Source: Rhodospirillales bacterium (GTDB lineage: Bacteria > Pseudomonadota > Alphaproteobacteria > Reyranellales > Reyranellaceae). From it: a DNA stretch of 41,426 bases. The first letter of the stretch is position 1. Every line of letters begins with the position of its first letter. A program made the position numbers and the translations under genes. The notes beneath the pieces are model-generated. The model saw only the letters and a list, made by a program, of their open reading frames with translations, made no database searches and was not told where the DNA came from. The stretch covers positions 1-41,426 of the forward strand of contig CANIEC010000023.1 in the NCBI GenBank assembly GCA_947466085.1, given 5' to 3'. Positions 19,115 through 28,929 of this stretch are shown piece after piece.

Positions 19115-20320
19115 ATGTTCAATCCGCGCCTGACCGAGACGCTGACCGATTTCCCATTTGCGCGGTTGAACGCCCTCATCGCTCCCATCACGCCGCCGGC
19201 GCATCTGTCGATGATCAACATGTCCGTGGGCGAGCCGCAGGGCGCGATGCCCGCTTTCGCGCGGCAGATCGTGATCGACGAAGTCGATGGCTGGAACCGC
19301 TACCCGCCCAACCAGGGCCTGCCCGACCTCAATCTCGCGATCTGCGAATGGCTGACGCGCCGTTACAAGCTGCCTCAGGGCCTGCTCGATCCCAACGTGC
19401 ACGTTCATCCGACGGCCGGCAGCAAGGAAGGCGTCTACATCATCTCGACGGTGGCGACACCGCAGGAGAAGGGCGGCGGCAAGCCGATCGTCGCGCTGCC
19501 CAATCCTTTCTACCAGGCCTATCTGGGCGGTGCGGTCCTGTCGGGGGGCGAGCCGCTGCTGGTCAACGCCGAAGCCTCCAACGGCTTCCTGCCGGACTAT
19601 GAGAGTCTCGATGAAGCGACCTGGCAGCGCCTGTCGGTGGTCTATCTCTGCTCGCCGGCCAATCCGCAGGGCGCGATCGCCAGCAAGGAGTATCTGCAGA
19701 AGCTGCTGAGGCTCTGCCGCAAGTACGACACCGTGCTGGCGGTCGACGAGTGCTATGCCGAGATCTACACCGGGGCGCCGCCGCCGGGTGCGCTCGAAGC
19801 CGCCCTCGAGATCGACGAGACCGGGGGCAAGGACCCATTCCACAATCTCGCGGTCTTTCATTCGCTCTCGAAGCGGTCGAACGCGGCGGGCCTGCGCTCG
19901 GGCTTCATGGCCGGTGATCCGAAGCTGGTCGCGATGGTGCTGCGCTGGCGCAGCTATGGCGGCCCGCAGATTCCCTTCGCCGTCCAGAAGGCGTCCGCCG
20001 CGCTGTGGCGCGAGGAGACGCATCCGGTCCAGACGCGCGAATGGTACGTGAAGAACTTCCGGATCGCCGAGCAGATCCTGCACAATCGCTTCTCCTACTA
20101 TACGCCGGGCGGCGGGTTCTTCCTGTGGCTCGACGTCGGCGACGGCGAGGAGGCTACGCGCAAGCTGTGGGGCGAGGCGCACGTCAAGGTGCTGCCGGGC
20201 GCCTATGCCTGCCGCGAGACCAACGGCGTCAACATTTCCCATCGCTACATCCGCGTGGCGCTGGTGCATGACGAGAAGACCACCCGCGAGGGGCTGCAGC
20301 GCCTCGCGTCCGTTCTGTAG
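19115..20320 (+). CDS. dapC: DapC-like N-succinyldiaminopimelate aminotransferase
   Basis: A 401-residue class I/II PLP aminotransferase. The Schiff-base lysine is Lys253 in HSLSKRSNAAGLRSGF, a motif characteristic of the DapC subgroup. Other family landmarks are NMSVGEPQG (35-43), YPPNQGLPDL (63-72), SPANPQGA (180-187), the PLP aspartate in AVDECYAE (209-216) and the carboxylate-binding arginine near HRYIRVAL at the C-terminus. DapC makes N-succinyl-LL-diaminopimelate for lysine and peptidoglycan synthesis. ATG 19115 is preferred to a TTG four codons earlier because GGGAACGAG gives a weak ribosome site. The gene is followed by ftsK after 15 bp. Another transaminase specificity cannot be excluded. 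Confidence 0.85.
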   Translation: MFNPRLTETLTDFPFARLNALIAPITPPAHLSMINMSVGEPQGAMPAFARQIVIDEVDGWNRYPPNQGLPDLNLAICEWLTRRYKLPQGLLDPNVHVHPTAGSKEGVYIISTVATPQEKGGGKPIVALPNPFYQAYLGGAVLSGGEPLLVNAEASNGFLPDYESLDEATWQRLSVVYLCSPANPQGAIASKEYLQKLLRLCRKYDTVLAVDECYAEIYTGAPPPGALEAALEIDETGGKDPFHNLAVFHSLSKRSNAAGLRSGFMAGDPKLVAMVLRWRSYGGPQIPFAVQKASAALWREETHPVQTREWYVKNFRIAEQILHNRFSYYTPGGGFFLWLDVGDGEEATRKLWGEAHVKVLPGAYACRETNGVNISHRYIRVALVHDEKTTREGLQRLASVL

Positions 20321-20335
20321 GGAGCGCCACCGCGC

Positions 20336-23212
20336 ATGGCCATGCTGAGCCTCTCTTCAGCGTTGCAGCCCAGGACCTCCATCCTGCCGGAGGGCGGGCG
20401 CGATTTCCTGCGCCGTCGCATGATGGAGATCGTCGGCGTTGCCACGGCGGGCTTCGGCCTCGCGCTGATGATGGCGCTGTTCACCTACAGCCCCGGCGAT
20501 CCCTCGCTGAACCACGCGACGGCTCGGGCGCCCAACAACCTGCTCGGCCTGCCCGGTGCCTACATCTCGGACCTGCTGCTGCAGACCTTCGGCCTTGCCA
20601 TCATCCTGGCGCCGGTCGCCTTCATCACCTGGGGCGTGCGCATGGTGCGCACCCATCATCTCGGCTTCTTCGGGCTGCGCCTCTCGCTGCTCCTGCTGGC
20701 GCTGCTGATGATGAGCGTGGCCTGCGTGGGCCTGGGCGACGTCGGCGGTGCCGCCACCCATGCCGGACCGGGCGGGCTGGTCGGGCTGGCCCTGGTCGGT
20801 CGCTTCCGCGAGCTGGTGCTCACCCATTCGAGCGGTGGCGCGCTCACTTTCATCGAGCCTGCCGCGGCAGCCCTGGCCTTCATCGCGATGGCCCCGGCGC
20901 TCGGCATGAACCGCACCGACCTGCCGCTGATCTTCCGCATCTTGCGCGCGCCCTTCCTGTGGGTCGTGTGGGGCATGGGCGCGGCCGTCGGCCTGTGGCG
21001 CGGCAAGCCGCAACCGCTCGACGAGGAGAACGAGCCGCCGGCGCCGCACATCGGCTATGCCGAGATTCCGGGCGAGATCGATGCCAGTCAGTACGATCCG
21101 GCGCGCTTCGAGACCCGCTACGAGCAGATCCCCGAGGAAGGCGCGGTGCTGCCGGCGCGCGACTCGCTGATGGTCGATGCGCCCTATGCCCCGATCGAGC
21201 GGCCGGCCGACGACATCCCCGAGGCGCCCGGTGGTCTGCGCATGCACGCGCCGGCCCTGGACGAGGCCGCACCGTCCCGCGTGCAGGAGCGCACCTTCCT
21301 CAGCCGCCTGACCGGCGGCCTGCGAATCGAGCCCTTCATGCGGCGCCCGGCGACGGCCACCGCGGCCACGGCGGAACGTATCGAGCCGGGCTTCGGCGGT
21401 TACGAGGCCGCGCCGCCGCCTTCGCCGGCACACTACCGGCAGCCGATTGCCGACGAGGAGTTCGAGGCGCCGCCACCGGCCGAGGTCGCGCCGCTGCATC
21501 CGCCTGTCGCCGAAGAGAGGACGGACGAAGAGACCGACGAGAATCCGTTCACGCCAGACAATGCGCTCGACGTCGAGCAGCCGGCCGCCGCGCTGCCGGC
21601 GCCCACTGGCGTGAAGATCGTGCCGCGCAAGTCGGCCGCGCCACAGGGCAAGCGCGCCGCCAAGGCCGGACAGCGCGAGCTGGCCCTCGGGGCCGAGTAC
21701 CAGCTGCCGCCGCTCGACATCCTGTCGCTGCCCTCGAGGGTCAGCGCCCAGCCGAAGATCGACGAGGAAGCGCTCGAGCAGAATGCGCGCCTGCTCGAGA
21801 CGGTGCTCGACGATTTCGGCGTCAAGGGACAGATCGTGAAGGTGCGGCCGGGTCCGGTCGTGACCCTCTACGAGCTCGAACCGGCGCCCGGCACCAAGTC
21901 GAGCCGCGTCATCGGTCTCGCCGACGACATCGCCCGCTCGATGAGCGCGGTCTCCGCGCGCGTCGCCACCGTGCCGGGCCGCAACGTCATCGGCATCGAG
22001 CTGCCCAACGCCAAGCGCGAGACGGTATTCCTGCGCGAGCTGCTGTCGACCAAGCACTACGAGGATGGCCGCCTCGGCCTGCCGCTGGCGCTGGGCAAGG
22101 ACATCGGCGGCGATCCGGTCATCGCCGACCTTGCCCGCATGCCGCATCTGCTGATCGGCGGCACCACCGGCTCGGGCAAGTCGGTGGCGGTCAACACCAT
22201 GATCCTGTCGCTGCTCTACCGGCTGACGCCGGATCAGTGCCGCTTCATCATGATCGACCCCAAGATGCTGGAACTCAGCGTCTATCAGGACATCCCGCAC
22301 CTGCTGACGCCCGTCGTCACCGAGCCGCGCAAGGCCATCGTCGCCCTGAAGTGGGTCGTGCGCGAGATGGAAGACCGCTATCGCGCCATGAGCGCGGTCG
22401 CGGTGCGCAACATCGCGGGCTACAACGAGAAGCTCGCCGAGACGGCGCGCAAGGGCGGGGTGCTGACCCGCAAGGTCCAGACCGGCATCGATCCCGAGAC
22501 GCGCAAGCCCACCTTCGAGGACGAGGAGATGGACCTGACGCCGCTGCCCTTCATCGTCGTCATCATCGACGAGATGGCCGACCTGATGCTGGTCGCGGGC
22601 AAGGAGATCGAGGCGACCGTGCAGCGCCTGGCGCAGATGGCGCGTGCCGCCGGCATCCATGTGGTGATGGCCACCCAGCGGCCGTCGGTCGATGTCATCA
22701 CCGGCACCATCAAGGCCAATTTCCCGACCCGGATCTCCTTCCAGGTGACGTCCAAGATCGACAGCCGCACCATCCTGGGCGAGCAGGGCGGCGAGCAGCT
22801 GCTGGGCCAGGGCGACATGCTCTACATGGCCGGCGGCGGCAAGATCGCCCGTGTCCACGGCCCGTTCGTCAGCGACGGCGAGGTCGAGGAGGTGGTCCGC
22901 CACCTGCGGGCCCAGAGCGCGCCGGCCTACATCGAGTCGGTCACCGACGATCCCGACGGCGAGGGCGCGGGGACCGGGCTGCCGGGCGATGCCGAGGAAA
23001 GCGAGAGCGACCAGCTCTACGACCAGGCCATCGCCCTGGTCGCCCGCGAGCGAAAGTGCAGCACGTCTTTCATCCAACGTTACCTCCAGATCGGCTATAA
23101 CAGGGCCGCCCGCATCGTCGAGCGCATGGAGCGCGAGGGCGTGGTCAGCGCCGCCAACCATGTCGGCAAGCGCGAGGTCCTGGCCCGCGACATCGACGAC
23201 CGGGAACGCTGA
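20336..23212 (+). CDS. ftsK: FtsK DNA translocase
   Basis: A 958-residue septal DNA pump that moves chromosome ends and activates XerCD recombination at division. The N-terminal membrane domain has four to five segments within residues 30-215. A proline- and glutamate-rich linker spans about 225-460. The motor follows, with Walker [10 protein letters not shown] (608-616), Walker [12 protein letters not shown] near 740 and the [13 protein letters not shown] stretch. The winged-helix gamma domain at the end (from [16 protein letters not shown], with [15 protein letters not shown]) reads the KOPS-type polarity sequences. It lies 15 bp after the aminotransferase gene, with GGGAGCG upstream. All parts are present and the length is typical of alphaproteobacteria. 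Confidence 0.96.
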   Translation: MAMLSLSSALQPRTSILPEGGRDFLRRRMMEIVGVATAGFGLALMMALFTYSPGDPSLNHATARAPNNLLGLPGAYISDLLLQTFGLAIILAPVAFITWGVRMVRTHHLGFFGLRLSLLLLALLMMSVACVGLGDVGGAATHAGPGGLVGLALVGRFRELVLTHSSGGALTFIEPAAAALAFIAMAPALGMNRTDLPLIFRILRAPFLWVVWGMGAAVGLWRGKPQPLDEENEPPAPHIGYAEIPGEIDASQYDPARFETRYEQIPEEGAVLPARDSLMVDAPYAPIERPADDIPEAPGGLRMHAPALDEAAPSRVQERTFLSRLTGGLRIEPFMRRPATATAATAERIEPGFGGYEAAPPPSPAHYRQPIADEEFEAPPPAEVAPLHPPVAEERTDEETDENPFTPDNALDVEQPAAALPAPTGVKIVPRKSAAPQGKRAAKAGQRELALGAEYQLPPLDILSLPSRVSAQPKIDEEALEQNARLLETVLDDFGVKGQIVKVRPGPVVTLYELEPAPGTKSSRVIGLADDIARSMSAVSARVATVPGRNVIGIELPNAKRETVFLRELLSTKHYEDGRLGLPLALGKDIGGDPVIADLARMPHLLIGGTTGSGKSVAVNTMILSLLYRLTPDQCRFIMIDPKMLELSVYQDIPHLLTPVVTEPRKAIVALKWVVREMEDRYRAMSAVAVRNIAGYNEKLAETARKGGVLTRKVQTGIDPETRKPTFEDEEMDLTPLPFIVVIIDEMADLMLVAGKEIEATVQRLAQMARAAGIHVVMATQRPSVDVITGTIKANFPTRISFQVTSKIDSRTILGEQGGEQLLGQGDMLYMAGGGKIARVHGPFVSDGEVEEVVRHLRAQSAPAYIESVTDDPDGEGAGTGLPGDAEESESDQLYDQAIALVARERKCSTSFIQRYLQIGYNRAARIVERMEREGVVSAANHVGKREVLARDIDDRER

Positions 23213-23246
23213 ACGTCCCGTCTGACCGAGGGGCGAACGAGGTAGG

Positions 23247-24983
23247 ATGACAGATCAAGCCCCGCCCGGATCGGTTTCCGGGACCCCGGCCATGAAAACT
23301 CCTGGCGCGCAGAGCGCCATCGGGGCGGCTTCGGTTCGGCGGCGGCGCCGTTTCCCGCTGGTCTGGCTGGTGCCCATCGCGACGGCGCTGATTGCCGGGT
23401 GGCTGGCGTGGGACGCCTTCTCCAAGCGCGGTCCCGTGATCACCGTGTCCTTCGACACGGCCGCCGGCCTCACGGCCGGTCAGTCGCAGCTCAAGTACCG
23501 CAATGTCGTCATGGGGACGGTGAAGACCATCACCATTCCACCCGACCTGTCGAAGGTGCTGGTGACGATCGAGACGGTGAAGGAAGCCGAGCCGCTGCTC
23601 ACCGACAAGACGATCTTCTGGGTGGTGAAGCCGCAGCTCTTCGCCGGCAACATCTCCGGTCTCGAGACCATCCTGTCCGGCTCCTACATCGGCATGCGTC
23701 CGTCAACGGATCCGGGCGCCGACAAGCGCGACTTCGTGGGCCAGGAGGATCCGCCGATTCTTCAGGCCTCGGTGAAGGGCACCACGTTCCGGCTCGATTC
23801 GCGCCGGCTGGGCTCGATCAGCCTCGGCGCCCCGATCTTCTTCCGCGACATCGAGGTCGGCACTGTGCTGGGTTGGGATTTGCATGATCTCGCCAGTCGA
23901 GTCGCCATCCATGCCTTCGTACGCGCGCCCTACGACCGCTACGTGCGCAACGACTCCAACTTCTGGAACGCCTCGGGCCTGTCGGTCTCGCTCGGCGCCA
24001 ATGGCATCAACATCGAGATGGAATCGCTGCGTGCCATCCTGCTGGGGGGTATCGCCTTCGATACGGCGCACGATTCGACGGCGCCGGTCAGCCCGCCCGG
24101 CCAGCGCTTCAAGCTCTACACCAACATCGAGGAAGCCAAGTCGGCGGGATTCGGCCAGCAGATCAAGCTGATCTCCTATTTTCCGGGCTCGGTTGCCGGG
24201 GTGACCGAAGGCGCCGAGGTCAGGTTCCACGGCCTGAAGATCGGCGAGGTGACCAGCGTCGGGCTGGTCTACGATCCGAAGACCGATCGCGTCGTCGCGC
24301 CGGTCCACTATCGGGTCGAGGCCGGCCGGGTCAGCAACCTTGCAAAGGCCCAGGGAATGGAGCCCATCAACGTCGCCGAGGAGATGATCAAGCGCGGGCT
24401 CCGCGCGACGCTTCAGGCGCCGAGCCTGATCAGCTCGCAGAAGATCATATCGCTGGAGGTCGTGCCCGGCGCTACCCCGGGCGAACTCACCGAGGAAGGC
24501 GGCCACTATGTCATTCCGGCCGCCGAAGTCGGCGGCTTCGACAGCATCACGGCCTCGGCCAGCGAACTCTTGAGCAAGATCAACCGCATCGACTTCGACA
24601 AGATCGGCAACAGCCTGGTCAGCGCCGCCACCGGCATCGACCAGACGGTCAACGGACCGCAGATCAAGGCGACCCTGGCGGCGCTGGAAAAGGCCATGAT
24701 CGACGTGCAGGACATCGCCCGGAAGCTCGACACCGATGCCACCCCGGCGCTGAAGCGCCTCCCCGCGATCGCCGCGCAGTTCCAGGACGCCGTCACCAAG
24801 GCCAATCGCCTGATCGGTTCCGTCGAGAAAGGCTACGGCGACACATCGAAGTTCAACCGCGAGCTCGACCGCCTGCTGCCGCAGCTCACCGACGCCGCGC
24901 GCTCGATCCGAGCCCTGGCCGATCTTCTGTCGCGTCAACCCGAGGCCCTGATCAAGGGCCGCACCAGCACGGGCAAGGAATGA
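23247..24983 (+). CDS. pqiB: PqiB-like MCE protein
   Basis: A 578-residue membrane-anchored MCE protein. A basic RRRRR segment precedes a single membrane helix (about residues 36-55). Three MCE domains follow, recognisable from ITVSFDTAAGLTAGQSQLKYRNVVMG (about 62-87), from DSRRLGSISLGAPIFFRDIEVGTV near 185-208, and from SYFPGSVAGVTEGAEVRFHGLKIGEV near 310-335. A C-terminal helical tail ends the protein. PqiB forms a periplasm-spanning tube for lipid movement between the membranes. GAGGTAGG precedes the start. The stop overlaps the pqiC start (ATGA). The order here is pqiB-pqiC-pqiA, not the pqiA-first order of E. coli. Confidence 0.93.
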   Translation: MTDQAPPGSVSGTPAMKTPGAQSAIGAASVRRRRRFPLVWLVPIATALIAGWLAWDAFSKRGPVITVSFDTAAGLTAGQSQLKYRNVVMGTVKTITIPPDLSKVLVTIETVKEAEPLLTDKTIFWVVKPQLFAGNISGLETILSGSYIGMRPSTDPGADKRDFVGQEDPPILQASVKGTTFRLDSRRLGSISLGAPIFFRDIEVGTVLGWDLHDLASRVAIHAFVRAPYDRYVRNDSNFWNASGLSVSLGANGINIEMESLRAILLGGIAFDTAHDSTAPVSPPGQRFKLYTNIEEAKSAGFGQQIKLISYFPGSVAGVTEGAEVRFHGLKIGEVTSVGLVYDPKTDRVVAPVHYRVEAGRVSNLAKAQGMEPINVAEEMIKRGLRATLQAPSLISSQKIISLEVVPGATPGELTEEGGHYVIPAAEVGGFDSITASASELLSKINRIDFDKIGNSLVSAATGIDQTVNGPQIKATLAALEKAMIDVQDIARKLDTDATPALKRLPAIAAQFQDAVTKANRLIGSVEKGYGDTSKFNRELDRLLPQLTDAARSIRALADLLSRQPEALIKGRTSTGKE

Positions 24984-25570
24984 CCAGCACTCGCCTCGGC
25001 CGCCGCCAGTTCAGCCTCCTCGCCCTTCCGGTCCTCGCCGCGCCGGCGCTCCAGGCCTGCGGTTCCTCGCCGGAACCCGTCCTCTATACGCTGGCGGTGC
25101 GGCCGGGTCCGGTCCTGACGCGCGGACCGCGAATCGTGCAGGTCCGCGACATCGGCCTGCCGGGCTATCTCGACCGCAAGGAGATCGTCCGCTCGACCGA
25201 GGACTTCAAGCTCGACGTGCGCGCGAACGCCTGGTGGGGGGAGCCGATGGGCGGGATGCTGTCGCGCACCATCGTCCTCGAACTGTCGCAGCGCCTGCCG
25301 GGCAGCCAGATCTACAGCGAAGCCGGTTCGATCACGATGGATCCCTACGCCACGGTCGGCATCGACTTCCAGCGCTTCGATGCCGACAAGGCGGGCAACG
25401 TCATCCTGCTGGCGCAGGTCGCCATTCAGTTCAACCGGCCGACCCGAACGGCCGCACGCAACTTCTCGATCTCGAAGCCCGTACCGACGGCGGACACGCC
25501 GGGCCATGTCGCCGCCATGAGCGACGCGCTCGGCGAGCTGTCGGACGGCGTCGCGACCCTTCTCCAGTAG
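24980..25570 (+). CDS. pqiC: PqiC-like lipoprotein
   Basis: A 196-residue ABC-transport-auxiliary lipoprotein. The signal begins with an RRQFSLL stretch and ends at a lipobox LQAC with the modified Cys at residue 27. The ABC-trans-aux domain is seen in YTLAVRPG, VRDIGLPGYLDRKEIV and a later NAWWGEPMGGMLSRTIVLEL, all typical of the PqiC/YmbA fold. PqiC is an outer-membrane lipoprotein that docks the PqiB tube. The RRQF stretch before the hydrophobic segment resembles a twin-arginine motif but is probably just the positive n-region. It starts inside the pqiB stop (ATGA), and pqiA follows after 4 bp. Confidence 0.9.
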   Translation: MTSTRLGRRQFSLLALPVLAAPALQACGSSPEPVLYTLAVRPGPVLTRGPRIVQVRDIGLPGYLDRKEIVRSTEDFKLDVRANAWWGEPMGGMLSRTIVLELSQRLPGSQIYSEAGSITMDPYATVGIDFQRFDADKAGNVILLAQVAIQFNRPTRTAARNFSISKPVPTADTPGHVAAMSDALGELSDGVATLLQ

Positions 25571-25574
25571 CACC

Positions 25575-26939
25575 ATGCTGCGGGCCTTCGCCGTTCCACG
25601 CGACCCGGGTCCCCTGGTGACGGCGCCGCAGCTGCGCGAATGTCATGGCTGCGGCCTGTTCCAGATCGTGCCGGCGATGGCGGCCAACATGCGTTCCGAC
25701 TGCGAGCGCTGCGGCACGCCGCTGCGGGCCACGCGTGCCGACCCGACGGGCCGTTGCCTGGCGCTCACCTTCGCCTCGCTGGTGCTGTTCGCCGTCCTGT
25801 GGCTTGCGATGCTGATGAAGGTCTCGACCGCGGGCATCGTGCACGAGACCACGATCCTCTCCGGTCCCGCGGAGCTTGTGCGCCACGGCCTGTGGCCCCT
25901 GGCCATCGCCGTTTCCGTCACCACGGCGTTCGCGCCGCTCATCAAGTTCGCCGGCACCCTCTACGTGCTGGTCGGCCTGCGCCTGCGAACCCTGCCGCCC
26001 AACCTGCGCGGCATCTTCATCCTCTCCCGGCGCATGGGGACCTGGGCAATGCTCGAGGTGCTGCTGCTGGGTGTGTTCGTGGCCTACACCAAGCTGGGCG
26101 ACCTCGTGACGATCCAGCTCGGACCGGCGGTTTATGCGCTCGCGATCCTCACCGTCGTGATCGTCTGGGCGGAGCTCGCGCTCGATCCGCAGGCGGTTTG
26201 GGAGGAGATCGAGCGCCGCGGCCAGACCCATGCGCCGATGCCGCCGGTCGCGCCGTTGGAGTACAGGCCGGGTGCCGCCGGCTGCGAGGAGTGCAAGCTC
26301 GTCTGCATTCCGGCCGAGCATGACGGGCGTTGCCCGCGCTGCGGTGCGCGCGTGCACGAACGCAAGCCCGACAGTATGAGCCGCACCCTGGCGCTCGCCC
26401 TCGCCGGTGCCGTGCTTTACATCCCGGCCAACGTCTATCCTGTGCTGACGGTGATCCAGCTGGGCTCCGGCGAACCCAGCACCATCATGGGCGGCGTCGA
26501 GGAACTGGTCTCGTCCAAGATGTATCCGCTGGCGCTGCTGGTGTTCTTCGCCAGCGTGCTGGTGCCGCTGTTCAAGCTCATCGGCCTGCTCGGCATGATC
26601 TCGGTGACGTCGCTGCCCGGCACGGCGGAGACAGCGGGCGTGTTCCTGCGCCAGCGCACGCGGCTCTACTTCATCGTCGCCTGGATCGGGCGCTGGTCGA
26701 TGGTCGACATCTTCATGGAATCGTTGCTGGGGGCGCTCGTGCAGTTCGGCCGCGCCGTGACCATCGACCCCGGCATGGGCGCGCTCGCCTTCTGTGCCGT
26801 GGTCATCGTCACCATCTTTGCGGCCGAAGCCTTCGATCCGCGTCTCATGTGGGACGCCGCCGCGCGCAATCCGCACCGCAAGTCACTGCCCTCCGCCGCC
26901 CAGCGCGGCGGTGCGGCCGGGGCGCTTCCCGCGGGCTGA
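25575..26939 (+). CDS. pqiA: PqiA-like membrane protein with two PqiA domains
   Basis: A 454-residue inner-membrane protein with two homologous halves, each with a zinc-ribbon-like cysteine set and four membrane segments. Half one has CHGCGLFQIVP with CERCGTPL (from about residue 18), then segments from about 55. Half two has CEECKLVCIP and CPRCGARVHERKP (about 236-268), then segments including LAGAVLYIPANVYPVLTV, the typical PqiA signature. PqiA supplies the inner-membrane component of the PqiABC lipid-transport system. It lies 4 bp after pqiC without a clear ribosome site, so coupled translation is likely. Confidence 0.93.
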   Translation: MLRAFAVPRDPGPLVTAPQLRECHGCGLFQIVPAMAANMRSDCERCGTPLRATRADPTGRCLALTFASLVLFAVLWLAMLMKVSTAGIVHETTILSGPAELVRHGLWPLAIAVSVTTAFAPLIKFAGTLYVLVGLRLRTLPPNLRGIFILSRRMGTWAMLEVLLLGVFVAYTKLGDLVTIQLGPAVYALAILTVVIVWAELALDPQAVWEEIERRGQTHAPMPPVAPLEYRPGAAGCEECKLVCIPAEHDGRCPRCGARVHERKPDSMSRTLALALAGAVLYIPANVYPVLTVIQLGSGEPSTIMGGVEELVSSKMYPLALLVFFASVLVPLFKLIGLLGMISVTSLPGTAETAGVFLRQRTRLYFIVAWIGRWSMVDIFMESLLGALVQFGRAVTIDPGMGALAFCAVVIVTIFAAEAFDPRLMWDAAARNPHRKSLPSAAQRGGAAGALPAG

Positions 26940-27094
26940 CCGCGCAGCCGACGGTTCGACGGCTGACCTTTCTGCTGAGCGAATAGTGCCGAATCGGCCG
27001 GATTGACTCGCTTGGGCCGGAATGTCCCAATGTCATAACAATAGAAGAATCGGTGCCATCAGGCGTCGGTCGGAAAATTTCCTGGGAGGGAACG

Positions 27095-28081
27095 ATGAGG
27101 GCTTTCAAGGCCGCCATTCGCGCGTTCGCGTTCGCAGCTCTCGGCACGCTGTCCGTTGCGACGGCGCGCGCCGAGGACATCGTCGTTACCCACTACGGCT
27201 CGCTGCTCTATGGCGTGCCCTATGCCATCGCGATGGAGAAGGGCTACTTCAAGGAAGCCGGCGTCGACGTCACCGGTATCCTGACCTCGAAGGGCGGCGG
27301 AACCAGTGTCCGCAACATGATGGCAGGCGACACGCTGTTCGCCGAGGTGGCGCTGCCGGCGGCGCTCGCGGCCATCAAGGAAGGCTTCAACATCAAGATC
27401 ATCAGCGGCGGCACCAACGGCCGCAGCTCTTTCTGGGTGACGCGCGTGGGCGAGGCGATCGACAAGCCTGCTGACCTCAAGGGCAAGCGCTTCGTCTATT
27501 CACGCCCGAAATCGGTCAGCGAGGCGATCACGCTCTCCGCCCTCAAGTCCTGGGACATCACCGCCGCCGACGTGAAGATGGTCGCCATCGGCGATTTCGG
27601 TGCGGGCCTGACGGCGCTCGAACACAACAAGGTCGACGTCGCCATCATTCCCGAGCCGATCTACTCCCAGAAGGAGAAGGCCGGCACCAAGTACAAGACG
27701 CTGGGCTGGCTCGACGAGAAGCTGCCGGCCTATGCCCAGACGGTCGGCATCGCGACCGACGAGACCATCGCCAAGAAGGGTGCCCAGCTGAAGGCGGTGA
27801 TCGAGGGGCGGCGCAAGGGCGTCGAGTTCCTGCATGCCAATCCCAAGGAGGCCGCCCAGATCGTCGCCAAGGCCTACAACCTGCCGCTCGACGTCGTGAC
27901 CAATGCCATCGCCAACGTCACGAAGATGAATCCGACCTGGTGGGGTAAGGGTCAGCTCGATATGCCGCTGATGCAGTCGATGGCCGATGCGCTGGGATCG
28001 GTGGGCGCGCTGCAGCTGCCGGTCGACTGGAAGGCCGCCATCGACCCGCAGTTCGCGCCCGCCGCGGCGAAGACGCAATGA
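27095..28081 (+). CDS. NMT1/TauA-type ABC substrate-binding protein
   Basis: A 328-residue periplasmic binding protein. The signal peptide covers about residues 1-26 (AAIRAFAFAALGTLSV, cleavage near ARAED). The mature protein begins IVVTHYGSLLYGVPYAIAMEKGYFKEAGVDV, the usual opening of the SsuA/TauA/NMT1 family, followed by GGGTSVRNMMAG and DLKGKRFVYSR. Family members bind sulfonates, taurine, nitrate, pyrimidine precursors or aromatic acids, so the ligand cannot be read here. GGGAGGG lies 8-14 nt upstream of the ATG. It starts an operon whose stop/start overlaps run through the ATPase, both permeases and a GntR regulator into lyase and hydratase genes. The 155 bp upstream hold no gene. Confidence 0.9.
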   Translation: MRAFKAAIRAFAFAALGTLSVATARAEDIVVTHYGSLLYGVPYAIAMEKGYFKEAGVDVTGILTSKGGGTSVRNMMAGDTLFAEVALPAALAAIKEGFNIKIISGGTNGRSSFWVTRVGEAIDKPADLKGKRFVYSRPKSVSEAITLSALKSWDITAADVKMVAIGDFGAGLTALEHNKVDVAIIPEPIYSQKEKAGTKYKTLGWLDEKLPAYAQTVGIATDETIAKKGAQLKAVIEGRRKGVEFLHANPKEAAQIVAKAYNLPLDVVTNAIANVTKMNPTWWGKGQLDMPLMQSMADALGSVGALQLPVDWKAAIDPQFAPAAAKTQ

Positions 28082-28929
28082 TCGCGGAGGCGCCGCGGCT
28101 GGCGTCGGTGGAGAGCGAGGCCGCCCACAAGGTCCACGCGCGTCTCGAGGGCGTGACGCGCGTCTACCCGCCGCGGGCGGGCCATGGCGAAGTCCACGCG
28201 CTGGGCCCGATCTCCTTCGACCTCAGGGCCGGCGAGTTCTTCAGCGTCGTCGGACCGTCGGGATGCGGCAAGTCGACCCTGCTCGACGTGCTGGCGGGCC
28301 TTGCCGTGCCGTCGGCCGGCACGGTCGAGTTCGAGGGCAAGCCGGTGCGCGGCGAAGTGCCCGACGGCGTCGGCGTCGTGTTCCAGGAGGATGCGAGCTT
28401 TCCCTGGCTCACCGTCGAGGACAATGTCGCCTTCGGTCTGCGGCGGGCCGGCGTCGATGCGGCGGAAAGCAAGCGGCGCGTCGACTTCGCGATAGGCTTC
28501 ATGGGCCTGCGCGATTTCAGTCGCGCCTACCCCAGTCAACTATCGGGCGGCATGCGCCAGCGCGTCTGCATCGCGCGCACGCTGGTCCTGCAACCGCGGC
28601 TGATCCTGCTCGACGAGCCGTTCGGTGCGCTCGACCAGCAGACCCGCCTGCTGATGGGCGACGAGCTGCTGCGGCTGTGGCGCGAGACCTCGGCCACGGT
28701 GCTGCTCATCACCCACGCGCTCGACGAGGCCAACCTGCTGTCGGACCGCATCGGCGTGATGTCGGCGCGGCCCGGCCGCTTCCTCGACATCGTCGAAACC
28801 GGCTGGCCGCGTGACCGTGATTCCCGTCTCGCCGAGCGGGCCGATTTCGGCGCGGTGACCTCGCGCCTCTGGTCCTATCTGCGCGGCGAATCGCTGCGCG
28901 CCCTGGGGCAGGGGATGGCGGCACGATGA
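28078..28929 (+). CDS. SsuB/TauB-type ABC ATPase
   Basis: A 283-residue ATP-binding subunit. Walker A is GPSGCGKST (59-67), Q-loop is VFQEDASFPW, signature LSGGMRQR (155-162), Walker B LILLDEP (175-181) and the switch histidine in LITHALDEA. The FPWLTVEDN segment and the length are typical of nitrate/sulfonate/taurine-type importers. The ATG overlaps the binding-protein stop (ATGA), and its own stop overlaps the first permease, so all are translationally coupled. Confidence 0.93.
   Translation: MIAEAPRLASVESEAAHKVHARLEGVTRVYPPRAGHGEVHALGPISFDLRAGEFFSVVGPSGCGKSTLLDVLAGLAVPSAGTVEFEGKPVRGEVPDGVGVVFQEDASFPWLTVEDNVAFGLRRAGVDAAESKRRVDFAIGFMGLRDFSRAYPSQLSGGMRQRVCIARTLVLQPRLILLDEPFGALDQQTRLLMGDELLRLWRETSATVLLITHALDEANLLSDRIGVMSARPGRFLDIVETGWPRDRDSRLAERADFGAVTSRLWSYLRGESLRALGQGMAAR

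Noticed and set aside
20357..23161. A 934-codon open frame opposite ftsK
   Set aside because: It is entirely antisense to a complete FtsK with all motifs, and its composition is that of a G/C-driven shadow with no recognisable domain.
26940..27094. GntR operator and sigma-70 promoter before the importer operon
   Set aside because: TTGACT occurs at about 27004 but no -10 sits at a usual distance, and only 4-bp inverted arms (AATC/GATT) are present. Too weak to annotate.
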